Below the pieces are notes generated by a model. It did no database searches, was not told the DNA's origin, and worked only from the letters and a program-made list of their open reading frames with translations. A stretch of DNA of 64,000 nt from SIG440 sp045120135 (GTDB lineage Bacteria; Bacillota; Clostridia; Monoglobales; Monoglobaceae): contig JBGVEN010000001.1 in NCBI GenBank assembly GCA_045120135.1, positions 124,001 to 188,000 on the forward strand. Direction: 5' to 3'. This document shows, one piece after another, positions 40,638-49,689 of this stretch (position 1 is the first letter of the stretch; each line of letters begins with the position of its first letter). The position numbers were made by a program, and so were the translations under genes.

Positions 40638-43217
40638 TTACATTACAGAATAAAGTATCTTTGCCGCCTCGGCTTTTGTTAGGGTGTTTTGCGGCTTTAA
40701 TGAGCCGTCCTCGTAGCCTTTCATTGCACCAAGTGAGATAAGTGTGTTAATGCCGTCAGCTGCCCAAGTGGGGATTTCGTCAGCGTCCGGGGCAGTTACT
40801 TCTGCTTTGAGTATTCCTGACGGAAGTATACGTGCAACAATTGTTGCGGCCTCCGCGCGGCTAATAGTTGCAAGCGGGTCGGCGCAGGTTTCGGTTTCGG
40901 TCACATATCTGCCCTTGACAATTCCCTCGGCAAAAAGAGCCTTAAAGCTTCCCAATGCCCAAAACGGTATATCATCAAGGTCACTGTATGGTAAAGTGAC
41001 AGAATCATATTTAGTAAGGTTAAGACCAAGATAATTATATATCATAACGGCAAATTCTGAACGGGTCATTTGTTTTTGCGGATTAAACAAAAGCTGTCCG
41101 CTGGTGGGGTCACCGTTAATTATCTTTGCTGAATACATATACCCCAAAAGACTTTCCGCCCAATGTCCCGTGGTGTCTGCAAAGGGAGATTCGGGAAGAG
41201 TTTGGGTTTGGGAAGTAATAGTCTTAAATGAAGTATATCCAAAACTGTTGGTGGCGAAAACAGTAGCTTTAACTGTATTTTGCGGTATTTCTGCAACAAA
41301 CTCGCCTGATACTGAATCATATTTGAAGTCAACAGACTTGCCGTCAACTTTGATAATTATCTTATCCTTTTCGATATCTATATTATATTCGCAGCTGATT
41401 TCCCCTGTGAGTATTCCACTACCAAATTCTGCATCAATTATGGGATATGCTTTGGGGTCATTTGCAGATGGCTTTGCAAGCATAACCGGAATGGTGACTG
41501 TCTTCTTGCCGGCGGTAATGCGAATGTTTCCCGTTGCACCATATTTGTCCGAGGCCTTGAAAAGACCTATGTCGGAAATAGTGCCGATTTCGGAGTCAGC
41601 CTCCCAGACAAGATTTTTGCGGCTTGCCGTCAGCTGATTATAACCGCCGTAGCATACAGCGGAAAGCTCAATACTGTCGCCGGGGAGAAGTGACAGTGAT
41701 TTGATATCAGCCCAGGTGTTTTTGTTTTTTACAACAATGTCTGTGGGTGTTTCCAGACAAGTGATGGTGAGTGCCGCTTTTTTTGCATCACCTGACTCGG
41801 CATATACAGTAACCGTGCCATTGTCTTTTGCGGTAAATACGCCGTCATCTGAAATCGTACTGTTTTTTCCATCTTCAACGCTAAAGATTATATCACGGGG
41901 TGTGCTTGCCGGATGAAATCCGCTGTCCGTTGCCTTAACCTCGAGTTGAACAGACGCACCGGTCAGAACAAAATTAGTTTTGGGATATAAGTGTAAAATT
42001 TCGGCTTTACCGGTCTTTTTTGCTGTATTTTTAAAGAAGAAAAAGGTGGAAACCTTGCGTTCCTTTTTATCTGACGGACTGTTTATCAGTTCTGCCTTTT
42101 TATTGCCGGGAAGCCGCACAACCATCTGCGTCGAGCCGCCGCCGTCAAGATTTAACGCCTCAATGCAGCCAATCTCTTTCATTCGTTTTGCAAGAGTTTT
42201 AAGCTGCACTCCGTAGCTGTGACCTTCCTGTCTGCCGTCTATGGTATACAGGATAATCGAGCCGTCTTTTTTTATTCCAATAGCGGTACGGGGTGCGGCA
42301 CCTGTTGGCAGATTCTGGTTGACTTCACCATCTATAAGAAGTCTGCCACCGACCGAACCCATTCCCAAAGCAACCTCGGACCAGCGTTTGTCGCCGGTTG
42401 CACTAAATGCAATTGTAACTTTTTCGCCCACGGTCAAAGTCTTTATTGGGTCAAGAAATTCTGCCGGAGCTTTTGCATCAATGGTGATTACTATTTTGTC
42501 CTCCGGAATGGGAGCAGAAGAGTCTTCGCTATTAATTGCTTCGATCATAGCGGTCATTTTCGTGCCAAGCTTCATTTCCCCCTCAATCTCGCCAAGAATA
42601 ATGTCAATACCTTCGGTTGTGTTTCTGGTCTCAGTCGAAAAGTCACGGGTCATCATATATACAGCATAAGGCTGACGGTATTTGTTAATGTTGTAAATGT
42701 TTATCTCGCTACCATCTTCACGGATAAGAACTGAGTTGAGAGAGAAGTATGATATAAACGGCGTTCCGTCGGGCATTATGCCGATTGCATCTTGCCCCGA
42801 AGCATCTTTGGTGAGAATTTTTCCATCCACAATGGCGTTGCTCATAGGCACACCGGTCTGGGTAGAAAAATAGTCTGCGTTGCCTCCGCCAATGAGGTCA
42901 AGTCCTTGTCCCTCAAGACGGGATACCTCACTTGAAATTGCGGTCATACCGTAAAGTGACGGGCCGTTTGTTATGGTTGGAAGAACAGTGCTGTTAGGAG
43001 TATATTCGATATAGTTTTCGGTTTGCTTCCCTACGCCGCTTTGGTCACTGTAAAAGACATTATGGGTGTAATATGTTCCCTCTCCGATTTGTGTTGTATA
43101 GCCGTTTATTTTTGAACTGCCAAGAACCGATGCAAAGACGGAAAAAGGCATCAAAAGAATGGTAGTTGCCGAAATTGCTGCAACTGTTTTTTTGAAAAAG
43201 CTAGGTTTTAAATTCAT
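40638..43217 (-). CDS. SLH-anchored phosphodiester glycosidase (NAGPA-domain) surface protein
   Basis: This 859-residue secreted protein has a signal peptide (residues 1-29, ending PFSVFA) and an N-terminal region leading to a phosphodiester glycosidase (NAGPA/DUF2233) domain with TIDGRQEGHSYG and LNLDGGGSTQM near 325-370. About 250 residues of Ig-like Big repeats follow (IIFSVEDGKNSTISDDGVFTA, LVWEADSEIGTISDIGLF). Three SLH domains (about 680-859) bind secondary cell-wall polymer. NAGPA-type enzymes remove GlcNAc-1-phosphate-type caps; here the likely target is a wall or capsular glycopolymer. The start at 43217 fits AAAGGA 10 bases upstream; a GTG at 43226 is too close to it. Confidence 0.88.
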   Translation of the reverse strand: MNLKPSFFKKTVAAISATTILLMPFSVFASVLGSSKINGYTTQIGEGTYYTHNVFYSDQSGVGKQTENYIEYTPNSTVLPTITNGPSLYGMTAISSEVSRLEGQGLDLIGGGNADYFSTQTGVPMSNAIVDGKILTKDASGQDAIGIMPDGTPFISYFSLNSVLIREDGSEINIYNINKYRQPYAVYMMTRDFSTETRNTTEGIDIILGEIEGEMKLGTKMTAMIEAINSEDSSAPIPEDKIVITIDAKAPAEFLDPIKTLTVGEKVTIAFSATGDKRWSEVALGMGSVGGRLLIDGEVNQNLPTGAAPRTAIGIKKDGSIILYTIDGRQEGHSYGVQLKTLAKRMKEIGCIEALNLDGGGSTQMVVRLPGNKKAELINSPSDKKERKVSTFFFFKNTAKKTGKAEILHLYPKTNFVLTGASVQLEVKATDSGFHPASTPRDIIFSVEDGKNSTISDDGVFTAKDNGTVTVYAESGDAKKAALTITCLETPTDIVVKNKNTWADIKSLSLLPGDSIELSAVCYGGYNQLTASRKNLVWEADSEIGTISDIGLFKASDKYGATGNIRITAGKKTVTIPVMLAKPSANDPKAYPIIDAEFGSGILTGEISCEYNIDIEKDKIIIKVDGKSVDFKYDSVSGEFVAEIPQNTVKATVFATNSFGYTSFKTITSQTQTLPESPFADTTGHWAESLLGYMYSAKIINGDPTSGQLLFNPQKQMTRSEFAVMIYNYLGLNLTKYDSVTLPYSDLDDIPFWALGSFKALFAEGIVKGRYVTETETCADPLATISRAEAATIVARILPSGILKAEVTAPDADEIPTWAADGINTLISLGAMKGYEDGSLKPQNTLTKAEAAKILYSVM

Positions 43218-43239
43218 AATGTTCACATCCTTTAATTCA

Positions 43240-43269
43240 ACTATACCAAAATGCCAATAGCTTTGTAAA
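43240..43269 (-). promoter_or_regulatory. Promoter of the SLH surface protein gene
   Basis: On the minus strand TTTACA (43264-43269), an 18-base spacer and TATAGT (43240-43245), with TG one base upstream of the -10. An inverted repeat TGCCA/TGGCA (43252-43256 and 43270-43274) brackets the -35 region and could be an operator. Confidence 0.6.
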
Positions 43270-43286
43270 TGGCAAAAAATTTACAT

Positions 43287-43322
43287 TAAAAAAACGGCAT
43301 ATCACCAAAGAGTGATGTGCCG
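43287..43322 (-). terminator. Terminator of the CBM9-like gene
   Basis: On the minus strand CGGCACATCAC (43322-43312) pairs over 11 bp (one wobble) with GTGATATGCCG (43305-43295) and is followed by seven T's. Confidence 0.9.
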
Positions 43323-43352
43323 CAAAAGGCATAGCTGAATTTACAAAGTTTC

Positions 43353-43943
43353 TCAGATAATATTCATTTTTCCGAAGTATTCAGGTCTGTGGAAATCACA
43401 TTTTTCGGGGTCGGTCATATTCCAGCAGCCATAGTGCGGAAACTCGGTAAGGTCACCGCATTTATAGGCATTTGCAAGAACGTATGTGCCTGCCTTAAAC
43501 TCATACCCCGGAATATACTTCTTGATAAGCTCAAAGGGTACGGTGTAATCCACAGTCCAGAAATCTTCAAAAACCTGAGTCTGTATGTTCAGAGATTTTA
43601 CATCTTCTTCGGTAAGGTTAATTTTATTTTCGTGGCGGTTTTTCCGGAACGAAACATTCATAGTTCCAATACTGTTGACTTCAAAATTAAAGTAATTGTC
43701 AGAAAGTTCGGGAGCAAATTTTACAAACCACTCAACACAGCTGTCCTCGTTCACGAGCTCGAAATGCTTTGTTTTGGTTGCCAGAGGCTTTGCCTCAAAA
43801 ATATCAAAGTGCGCGTGAAATGCCTGTTCATTATAGCAGACGGCAAAGGCTGTTTTAGGTTCATAGCCATGCCCTGAGGGGTAATAGTGTTCAATTGATA
43901 AGACCGGAATCTCGCCGGAACCTTCTTTGACAATGGTATACAT
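43353..43943 (-). CDS. Carbohydrate-binding family 9-like protein
   Basis: This 196-residue protein without a signal peptide resembles the CBM9-like domain family found in Firmicutes: HAHFDIFEAKP, an EDSCVEWFVKF segment, YFNFEVNSIGTMNVSF, VDYTVPFELIKKY and a closing FHRPEYFGKM. The domain is related to sugar-binding modules, but its function as a lone protein is unknown. The frame continues upstream to 44105, but those residues are the antisense reading of the tRNA-Arg gene. The true start is the ATG at 43943 with AGGAGA upstream. It lies behind the tRNA terminator. Confidence 0.8.
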   Translation of the reverse strand: MYTIVKEGSGEIPVLSIEHYYPSGHGYEPKTAFAVCYNEQAFHAHFDIFEAKPLATKTKHFELVNEDSCVEWFVKFAPELSDNYFNFEVNSIGTMNVSFRKNRHENKINLTEEDVKSLNIQTQVFEDFWTVDYTVPFELIKKYIPGYEFKAGTYVLANAYKCGDLTEFPHYGCWNMTDPEKCDFHRPEYFGKMNII

Positions 43944-43972
43944 ATTTCGTCTCCTGTTTGATTGAATAAAAG

Positions 43973-44005
43973 AAAAAAGGAAAGCCCAAAAGGGGCCTTC
44001 CTTTT
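43973..44005 (-). terminator. Terminator of tRNA-Arg
   Basis: On the minus strand AAAAGGAAGGCCC pairs with GGGCTTTCCTTTT with one unpaired or mismatched base and ends in T's, starting 3 bases after the encoded CCA end. The CBM9-like gene starts 30 bases further on and may rely on read-through. Confidence 0.8.
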
Positions 44006-44007
44006 CG

Positions 44008-44084
44008 TGGTGCGCCAGAAGGGACTCGAACCCCTGACCTACTGGTTCGTAGCCAGTCACTCTATCCAGCTGAGCTACTGGCGC
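44008..44084 (-). tRNA. tRNA-Arg (anticodon ACG)
   Basis: This 77-base cloverleaf on the minus strand starts at GCGCCAG, with a D-arm AGCTCAGCTGGATAGAG, an anticodon stem ACTGG/CCAGT around loop CTACGAA (anticodon ACG), a T-arm with GGTTCGAGTCC, and an acceptor CTGGCGC followed by discriminator A and an encoded CCA. ACG is expected to be edited to ICG and to read CGU, CGC and CGA. It has its own promoter and terminator. Confidence 0.97.
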
Positions 44085-44124
44085 ATACCCGGCAAAAGTG
44101 AACAATCACCGCCGACAGTTGTAT

Positions 44125-44153
44125 ATTGTAGCACAGTTTTAGAGAAAATGCAA
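44125..44153 (-). promoter_or_regulatory. Promoter of tRNA-Arg
   Basis: On the minus strand TTGCAT (44148-44153), a 17-base spacer and TACAAT (44125-44130) with an extended -10 TG; the start near 44118 lies about 34 bases before the mature tRNA 5' end. Confidence 0.75.
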
Positions 44154-44193
44154 GGGTTTTTATTAAAAAACTTTTAAAAATTTTTTATGTTTA

Positions 44194-44490
44194 TTATCCG
44201 GACATTTCTTCGCTGTAGTCAATCGGGGTTCGGGCAAGAATCTTGTATTCCGACAAAAGCTGTTCGTATCGGCTTTGTTCGGATTGGATTTTATATATAT
44301 AAAGGTCAATTAGCTTGGGTTCAGTCACGTTGTTGAAATTTTCGGTTGCCTGCCTGATTTCATCTCTGGCAGAGTCAATATTTTCTTTTAAGGTCTGAAG
44401 CCGTGCACGATGCTGTTCTTTAGCACGCTTTTCGGCGGCTTTTTCCTTGTTGAATATGTCGGCAAGATTTGCGGCATACGAAATGGTCAT
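44194..44490 (-). CDS. DUF2508 family protein (YaaL-like)
   Basis: This 98-residue, mostly helical protein has the family pattern of DUF2508: an ARDEIRQATENFNNVTEPKL-type segment followed by LIDLYIYKIQSEQSRYEQLL. An extra charged N-terminus (FNKEKAAEKRAKEQHRARLQ) makes it somewhat longer than the usual 70-80 residues. Function is unknown. An AAAGGAGGG site precedes the minus-strand ATG. It is divergent from secA and shares the 170-base intergenic region with it. In Bacillus yaaL lies near recR, a context not seen here. Confidence 0.7.
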   Translation of the reverse strand: MTISYAANLADIFNKEKAAEKRAKEQHRARLQTLKENIDSARDEIRQATENFNNVTEPKLIDLYIYKIQSEQSRYEQLLSEYKILARTPIDYSEEMSG

Positions 44491-44581
44491 TTTACGCCCT
44501 CCTTTAGTTTGCTATATAGTATAAGTATGAACTGGTACGAGAAAAATATTCCATTTTCTTGTTAATATTTTGTTACAACCC

Positions 44582-44610
44582 TTGTAAATCGGGGAAAAGT
44601 ATGATATACT
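44582..44610 (+). promoter_or_regulatory. Promoter of secA
   Basis: TTGTAA (44582-44587), a 17-base spacer and TATACT (44605-44610) with TG one base before the -10; start near 44617, about 44 bases before the secA ATG. Confidence 0.7.
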
Positions 44611-44660
44611 AACTTAGATTGTATATATGTTTTACATATTGCAAGATGGAGGCGTAAAAA

Positions 44661-47417
44661 ATGAGTTTTAAAAGTATAATTGAAAAGGTGTTTGGCACCT
44701 ACAGCGATAGAGAATTAAAGAGAATAAAACCTACTTTGGATAAGGTTTTGGCACTTGACAGCGAAATGGCGGCGAAGACTGATTCAGAGCTTCGTGAAAT
44801 GACGGATATATTTAAGACAAGACTCCAAAACGGCGAAACGCTTGATGATATTCTGCCCGAAGCCTTTGCTGTCTGCCGTGAGGCAGCAACAAGAGTGCTT
44901 GGAATGAAGCATTTTCCTGTTCAGATTATCGGCGGTATAGTTCTTCACCAAGGCAGAATTGCTGAAATGAAGACCGGTGAGGGTAAGACCCTTGTTGCAA
45001 CACTTCCGGCATACCTCAATGCACTTTCCGGCAAGGGGGTGCATATTGTTACTGTGAATGATTATCTTGCAAAGCGTGACAGCGAGTGGATGGGTAAGCT
45101 TTACAACTTCCTTGGACTTTCTGTCGGCCTTATTATTCACGACATGGATAATGCCGCAAGACGCAAGGCGTATGATGCAGACATTACCTACGGAACAAAC
45201 AACGAGATGGGTTTTGACTATCTCCGTGATAATATGGTTATCTACAAAGAGGACAGAGTTCAGCGTGGTCACAATTATGCAATTGTGGACGAAGTGGACA
45301 GTATTCTTGTTGACGAAGCGAGAACACCGCTTATTATCTCCGGTATAGGTGATAAATCAACGGCTCTTTACGAGCAGGCGGATATGTTTGCCAGAACTCT
45401 TAAGTGCCGCCGTGTTGTTGAAACCAACAGCAAGGAAGAGGCGGAAGAGGTTTACACCGATATTGACTATGTTGTTGACGAAAAGGCAAAAACCGCAGTT
45501 CTCACACCGGAGGGTGTAAAAAAAGCTGAAAAGGCGTTTGGCATAGAAAATCTTACAGACCCTGAGAATATGACAATTTCTCACCATATTAATCAGGCAA
45601 TCAAGGCTCACGGGAATATGCAGCGTGACAAGGATTATGTGGTAAAAGACGGTCAGGTAATAATTGTTGATGAATTTACCGGCAGACTTATGTTCGGCAG
45701 AAGATACAGCGACGGTTTGCATCAGGCAATTGAGGCGAAGGAACACGTAAAGGTTGAACATGAGAGCAAGACTCTTGCAACAATTACATTCCAGAACTTC
45801 TTCCGTCTTTACGGCAAGCTTTCAGGTATGACGGGTACAGCTCAGACAGAGGAAGAGGAATTCCAAGAGATTTACAGACTTGATGTTGTGGTTATTCCAA
45901 CAAACAAGGAAATGTGCCGTGAAGATATGCCTGACCTTATCTACAAAACTGAACAGGCAAAATTTAATGCGGTAATTGATGAGGTTGAAAAAGCTCATGC
46001 AAAGGGCCAGCCGGTACTTATAGGTACAGTATCAATCGAAAAGTCCGAGCAGCTCAGCGGAATGCTCAAAAGACGGGGCATCAAGCATAATGTTCTCAAC
46101 GCAAAATTGCACGAAAAGGAAGCGGAAATTGTAGCTCAGGCAGGTAAAAAGGGAGCGGTTACAATCGCAACCAATATGGCAGGCCGAGGCACAGATATTG
46201 TGCTTGGCGGTAACGCCGAGTTTATGGCAAAGAACGAGATGGAGTCAATGGGCTTCACACCTGAACTGATTGTTCAGGCAACCGGCTTTGCAGAAACGGA
46301 CGATGAAGAAATTCTGAACGCACGCAAAACCTTCCGTGAATTAAATGCAAAGTTTAAAGCGGAAATCGAGCCGGAGCAAAACGAAGTTCTGGAGGCAGGC
46401 GGTCTTTACATTATGGGTACAGAGCGTCACGAAAGCCGTCGTATTGACAATCAGCTCCGTGGCCGTGCCGGCCGTCAGGGCGACGTGGGTAAGTCGAGAT
46501 TTTTCCTTTCACTTGAAGATGAGCTTATGCGACTCTTTGCATCCGATAAAATCAACCGGATTATGGAGATGGTTGGATTTGCTGAGGATGAGGCGATTGA
46601 AAGCAAAATGGTTTCAAATGCTATTGAAACTGCTCAGTCAAGAGTTGAGGGCAGAAACTTTAATATCAGAAAGCATGTCTTAAGCTATGACGATGTAAAC
46701 AATCAGCAGCGTGAGATGATTTATACTCAGAGAAACGAAGTTCTAGACGGTGTAGATGTTCGTGCAACTGTGGTTAAGATGATGCGAAGCGTGATAGAAA
46801 ATATCGTTACCCGAAGTACTGGAGGTATGCAGCACGCTGAGGAGTGGCAATGGGATTCAATTCGCGAACAGATGTCTATGGTGTTTGGTGAATTCACTGA
46901 GAGTGAGTTCTCATTCAATGAATATGATATTGACCGTATGACGGTTGAATCACTTACCGATATGCTTATGGAAAAGGTAGAAGCACGTTATGCCGGAAAA
47001 GAACAGATGTTCGGTGAAAATATACGTGAGGTTGAACGTGTTCTGCTTCTCCGCAGCGTTGACAGCAAGTGGATGGACCATATCGACAGTATGGAACAGC
47101 TTCGTCAGGGTATCAGCCTCCGTGCCTATGCGCAACGTGACCCGGTTATCGAGTATAAGTTTGAGGCAATGGATATGTTCGACGAAATGATTGCAAGCAT
47201 CAAGGAAGAAACAGTAAGAATGCTTTTCCACGTTGTTCCCCAGTCCGGGATTGAACGTAAGCAGGTTGCAAAGCCAATGGCTGAGAACTACGGCGGGGAC
47301 GGCACGGTTCAGAAAAAGCCTGTTGTTAAAGCTGATAAGATTGGCAGAAACGACCCGTGCCCCTGCGGCAGCGGCAAAAAATATAAGCATTGCTGCCTTG
47401 GCAAGGACGAAAACTAA
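44661..47417 (+). CDS. secA: Preprotein translocase ATPase SecA
   Basis: This 918-residue SecA of full family length has Walker A MKTGEGKTLVA near residue 100, VDEVDSILVDEARTPL, a helicase-like second ATPase domain with NMAGRGTDI and GRAGRQGD, and a C-terminal zinc motif CPCGSGKKYKHCC that binds SecB or the ribosome in other bacteria. It drives export through SecYEG. TGGAGGCG precedes the ATG. prfB follows 37 bases later, the usual Firmicute order. Confidence 0.98.
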   Translation: MSFKSIIEKVFGTYSDRELKRIKPTLDKVLALDSEMAAKTDSELREMTDIFKTRLQNGETLDDILPEAFAVCREAATRVLGMKHFPVQIIGGIVLHQGRIAEMKTGEGKTLVATLPAYLNALSGKGVHIVTVNDYLAKRDSEWMGKLYNFLGLSVGLIIHDMDNAARRKAYDADITYGTNNEMGFDYLRDNMVIYKEDRVQRGHNYAIVDEVDSILVDEARTPLIISGIGDKSTALYEQADMFARTLKCRRVVETNSKEEAEEVYTDIDYVVDEKAKTAVLTPEGVKKAEKAFGIENLTDPENMTISHHINQAIKAHGNMQRDKDYVVKDGQVIIVDEFTGRLMFGRRYSDGLHQAIEAKEHVKVEHESKTLATITFQNFFRLYGKLSGMTGTAQTEEEEFQEIYRLDVVVIPTNKEMCREDMPDLIYKTEQAKFNAVIDEVEKAHAKGQPVLIGTVSIEKSEQLSGMLKRRGIKHNVLNAKLHEKEAEIVAQAGKKGAVTIATNMAGRGTDIVLGGNAEFMAKNEMESMGFTPELIVQATGFAETDDEEILNARKTFRELNAKFKAEIEPEQNEVLEAGGLYIMGTERHESRRIDNQLRGRAGRQGDVGKSRFFLSLEDELMRLFASDKINRIMEMVGFAEDEAIESKMVSNAIETAQSRVEGRNFNIRKHVLSYDDVNNQQREMIYTQRNEVLDGVDVRATVVKMMRSVIENIVTRSTGGMQHAEEWQWDSIREQMSMVFGEFTESEFSFNEYDIDRMTVESLTDMLMEKVEARYAGKEQMFGENIREVERVLLLRSVDSKWMDHIDSMEQLRQGISLRAYAQRDPVIEYKFEAMDMFDEMIASIKEETVRMLFHVVPQSGIERKQVAKPMAENYGGDGTVQKKPVVKADKIGRNDPCPCGSGKKYKHCCLGKDEN

Positions 47418-47454
47418 ATTCAGGCACATATATTAGCTTAAAGGATGTGAAATT

Positions 47455-48574
47455 GTGATAGAGTTTGATGAGTACAAGCTGGAGCTTGACGGAATGAAAA
47501 AGGATATTACAGATTTGAGGGATTCACTTTAACATAGAAAAAACTATGGAGGAAATCTCACAGCTGGACGCAAAAACTATGGAACCGGACTTTTACGGTG
47601 ATATGGATGCGGCAGGCAAGATTCTGCAGAGGATAAAAGGTCTCAAAAATAAGATTGAAAGGTACGAAGCACTTTACTCATCGTGGGAGGACTTAACCAC
47701 TTTGGTAGCACTTGCTATTGAAGAAGACGATGTAAGCGTTTTGGACGAGGTGAAGGAGGGATTTAAGGAACTTTCCCAAAACCTTGGTTCAATGAAGCTT
47801 GAAACATTACTTTCTGGCAAGTATGATGGCAATAATGCAATCCTTACCCTCCATGCAGGTGCAGGCGGCACCGAGGCTCAGGACTGGTGCGAGATGCTTT
47901 ATCGTATGTATACCAGATGGGCAGAACGCCGTGGATTTAAGATAGAGACGATAGACTATCTTGACGGTGAGGAAGCAGGTATAAAAAGCGTTACATTCCA
48001 GATTGAGGGCGTGAATGCTTATGGTTATGCAAAGTGTGAGAAAGGTGTTCATCGTCTGGTGCGTATTTCGCCATTTGATTCGTCGGGCAGACGCCATACC
48101 TCATTTGCATCACTTGATGTAATGCCCGAGATTGATGACAGCATCGAAATCAATATTAACCCCGAGGATTTAAAGGTTGATACCTATCGTGCCAGCGGTG
48201 CGGGCGGACAGCATGTCAATAAGACCGAATCGGCAATCCGTATAACACATATCCCCACAGGAGTTATTGTAACCTGTCAAAACGAGCGTTCTCAGCACAA
48301 AAACCGTGATATGGCAATGAAGATGCTGAAGTCCAAGCTTGTTGAAATTGCGGAACGTGAACAGAAAGAAAAGATTGAGGACCTCAAGGGCGTTCAAATG
48401 GAAATCGGCTGGGGCAGCCAGATTCGTTCATATGTATTCCATCCATACAGTATGGTTAAGGACCACCGCACAAATTTTGAAACGGGCAATACCGGAGCGG
48501 TTATGGACGGCGACCTTGACGGGTTCATTGATGCTTATCTCACGGCACTTTCCCGTGGTGAGCTTGAAAAGTAA
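47455..48574 (+). CDS. prfB: Peptide chain release factor 2, programmed +1 frameshift
   Basis: RF2 terminates translation at UGA and UAA. A 25-codon frame starts at GTG 47455 (AAAGGATG upstream) and meets TAA as codon 26 (47530-47532). Synthesis continues in the +1 frame from AAC (47531) to 48574, giving about 372 residues. The second frame alone lacks a start with a ribosome site, and the joined protein reads LRDSL-NIEKTMEEISQLD as expected for RF2. The RF2 recognition tripeptide SPF (RISPFDSSG) and the catalytic GGQ (SGAGGQHVNK) are present. Unusually the frameshift stop is UAA, not UGA. prfA follows after 20 bases. Confidence 0.95.
47518..47533 (+). promoter_or_regulatory. prfB programmed +1 frameshift site
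   Basis: AGGGATTCACTTTAAC contains the slippery CTT, an in-frame TAA and the following C. AGGG sits at the same distance upstream as the internal Shine-Dalgarno-like element of the classical site (AGGGGGTATCTTTGAC). The ribosome slips from CUU to UUU and continues with AAC. Confidence 0.9.
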
Positions 48575-48594
48575 ATTGTGAAAGGAAACGAAGT

Positions 48595-49671
48595 ATGTTT
48601 GAAAAATTATCATTTATAGAACAGCAGCACGAAGAACTTGCGGCAAAAATCAGTGACCCCGAAGTTATGGCGGATATGGACAACTGGCGTAAGCTTTGCA
48701 AGGAACATTCTGATATGACCCCCATTGTGGAAAAGTATAAGGAATACAAAACAAATATGAATACCATCGAGGACGCCAAGGTTATGATGGATGATCCCGA
48801 TACCGACAAGGAATTCAAGGAAATGCTTCAGGATGAAATCACCGAGGCAAAAGCCAATATTGAAAAAATTGAGGAGGAGCTTAAAATATTGCTTCTTCCC
48901 AAAGACCCAAATGACGATAAAAACGTTATTGTGGAAATTCGTGGCGGTGCAGGCGGCGACGAGGCGGCACTTTTTGCGGCAGACCTTTACAGAATGTATT
49001 CAATGTATGCCGAATCAAAGCGTTGGAAGACCGAAGTAATGAACCTTAGTGAAATCGGCATCGGCGGTATTAAGGAAGTTTCATTTATGATTGAGGGTCA
49101 GGGGGCATACAGCCGTCTTAAGTATGAGAGCGGCGTTCACCGTGTTCAGAGAGTTCCCGAGACTGAGTCACAGGGCAGAATTCATACATCAACAGTTACC
49201 GTTGCGGTACTTCCCGAGGCAGAGGAGGTTGACTTTGAAATCAACCCAGCAGACCTTCAGATTGATACTTACCGTGCCAGCGGTGCAGGCGGTCAGCACG
49301 TCAACAAAACCGAGTCTGCAATCCGTATTACGCATATTCCGACAGGCGTAATTGTTGAATGTCAGGATGAGCGTTCGCAGCATAAAAACAAGGATAAGGC
49401 AATGAAGGTTCTTCGTTCCAGACTCTATGAAGCAGAGCTTCAGAAGCAGCAGGAAGCAATCGCAGCAGACCGTAAAAGTCAGGTTGGAACAGGCGACCGC
49501 AGCGAAAGAATAAGAACATATAACTTCCCTCAGGGAAGAGTTTCGGACCATCGCATAGGTCTCACTCTTTATAAAATTGAAGCAATTATGAATGGTGACA
49601 TCGACGAGATAATTGATGCACTAATCACCACAGACCAGAGTGAGAAACTGAAGCTACAAGGAGAAGCATAG
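48595..49671 (+). CDS. prfA: Peptide chain release factor 1
   Basis: This 358-residue RF1 reads UAA and UAG. The PxT recognition motif is PET in VPETESQGR, distinguishing it from RF2, and the catalytic GGQ lies in SGAGGQHVNKTE. An AAAGGAAACGAAG site precedes the ATG. Direct tandem placement after prfB is not the common arrangement; prfA is more often paired with prmC, the glutamine methyltransferase of the GGQ motif, which is absent here. Confidence 0.97.
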   Translation: MFEKLSFIEQQHEELAAKISDPEVMADMDNWRKLCKEHSDMTPIVEKYKEYKTNMNTIEDAKVMMDDPDTDKEFKEMLQDEITEAKANIEKIEEELKILLLPKDPNDDKNVIVEIRGGAGGDEAALFAADLYRMYSMYAESKRWKTEVMNLSEIGIGGIKEVSFMIEGQGAYSRLKYESGVHRVQRVPETESQGRIHTSTVTVAVLPEAEEVDFEINPADLQIDTYRASGAGGQHVNKTESAIRITHIPTGVIVECQDERSQHKNKDKAMKVLRSRLYEAELQKQQEAIAADRKSQVGTGDRSERIRTYNFPQGRVSDHRIGLTLYKIEAIMNGDIDEIIDALITTDQSEKLKLQGEA

Positions 49672-49689
49672 GAGAAGAGGATTGTTTCT

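Noticed and set aside
39200..40640. Mg2+ riboswitch (M-box) ahead of mgtE
   Set aside because: Only 36 bases separate mgtE from the upstream SLH gene, too few for the structure.
43944..44105. Longer reading of the CBM9-like protein starting with PVAQLDRVTGYEPVG
   Set aside because: These residues are the translation of the tRNA-Arg gene, a well-known annotation artefact; the tRNA cloverleaf and a terminator occupy this stretch.
47546..48574. prfB as a simple 342-residue gene from the ATG at 47546
   Set aside because: No ribosome site before that ATG; the preceding 25 codons encode the normal RF2 N-terminus and join through a canonical CTT slip site.
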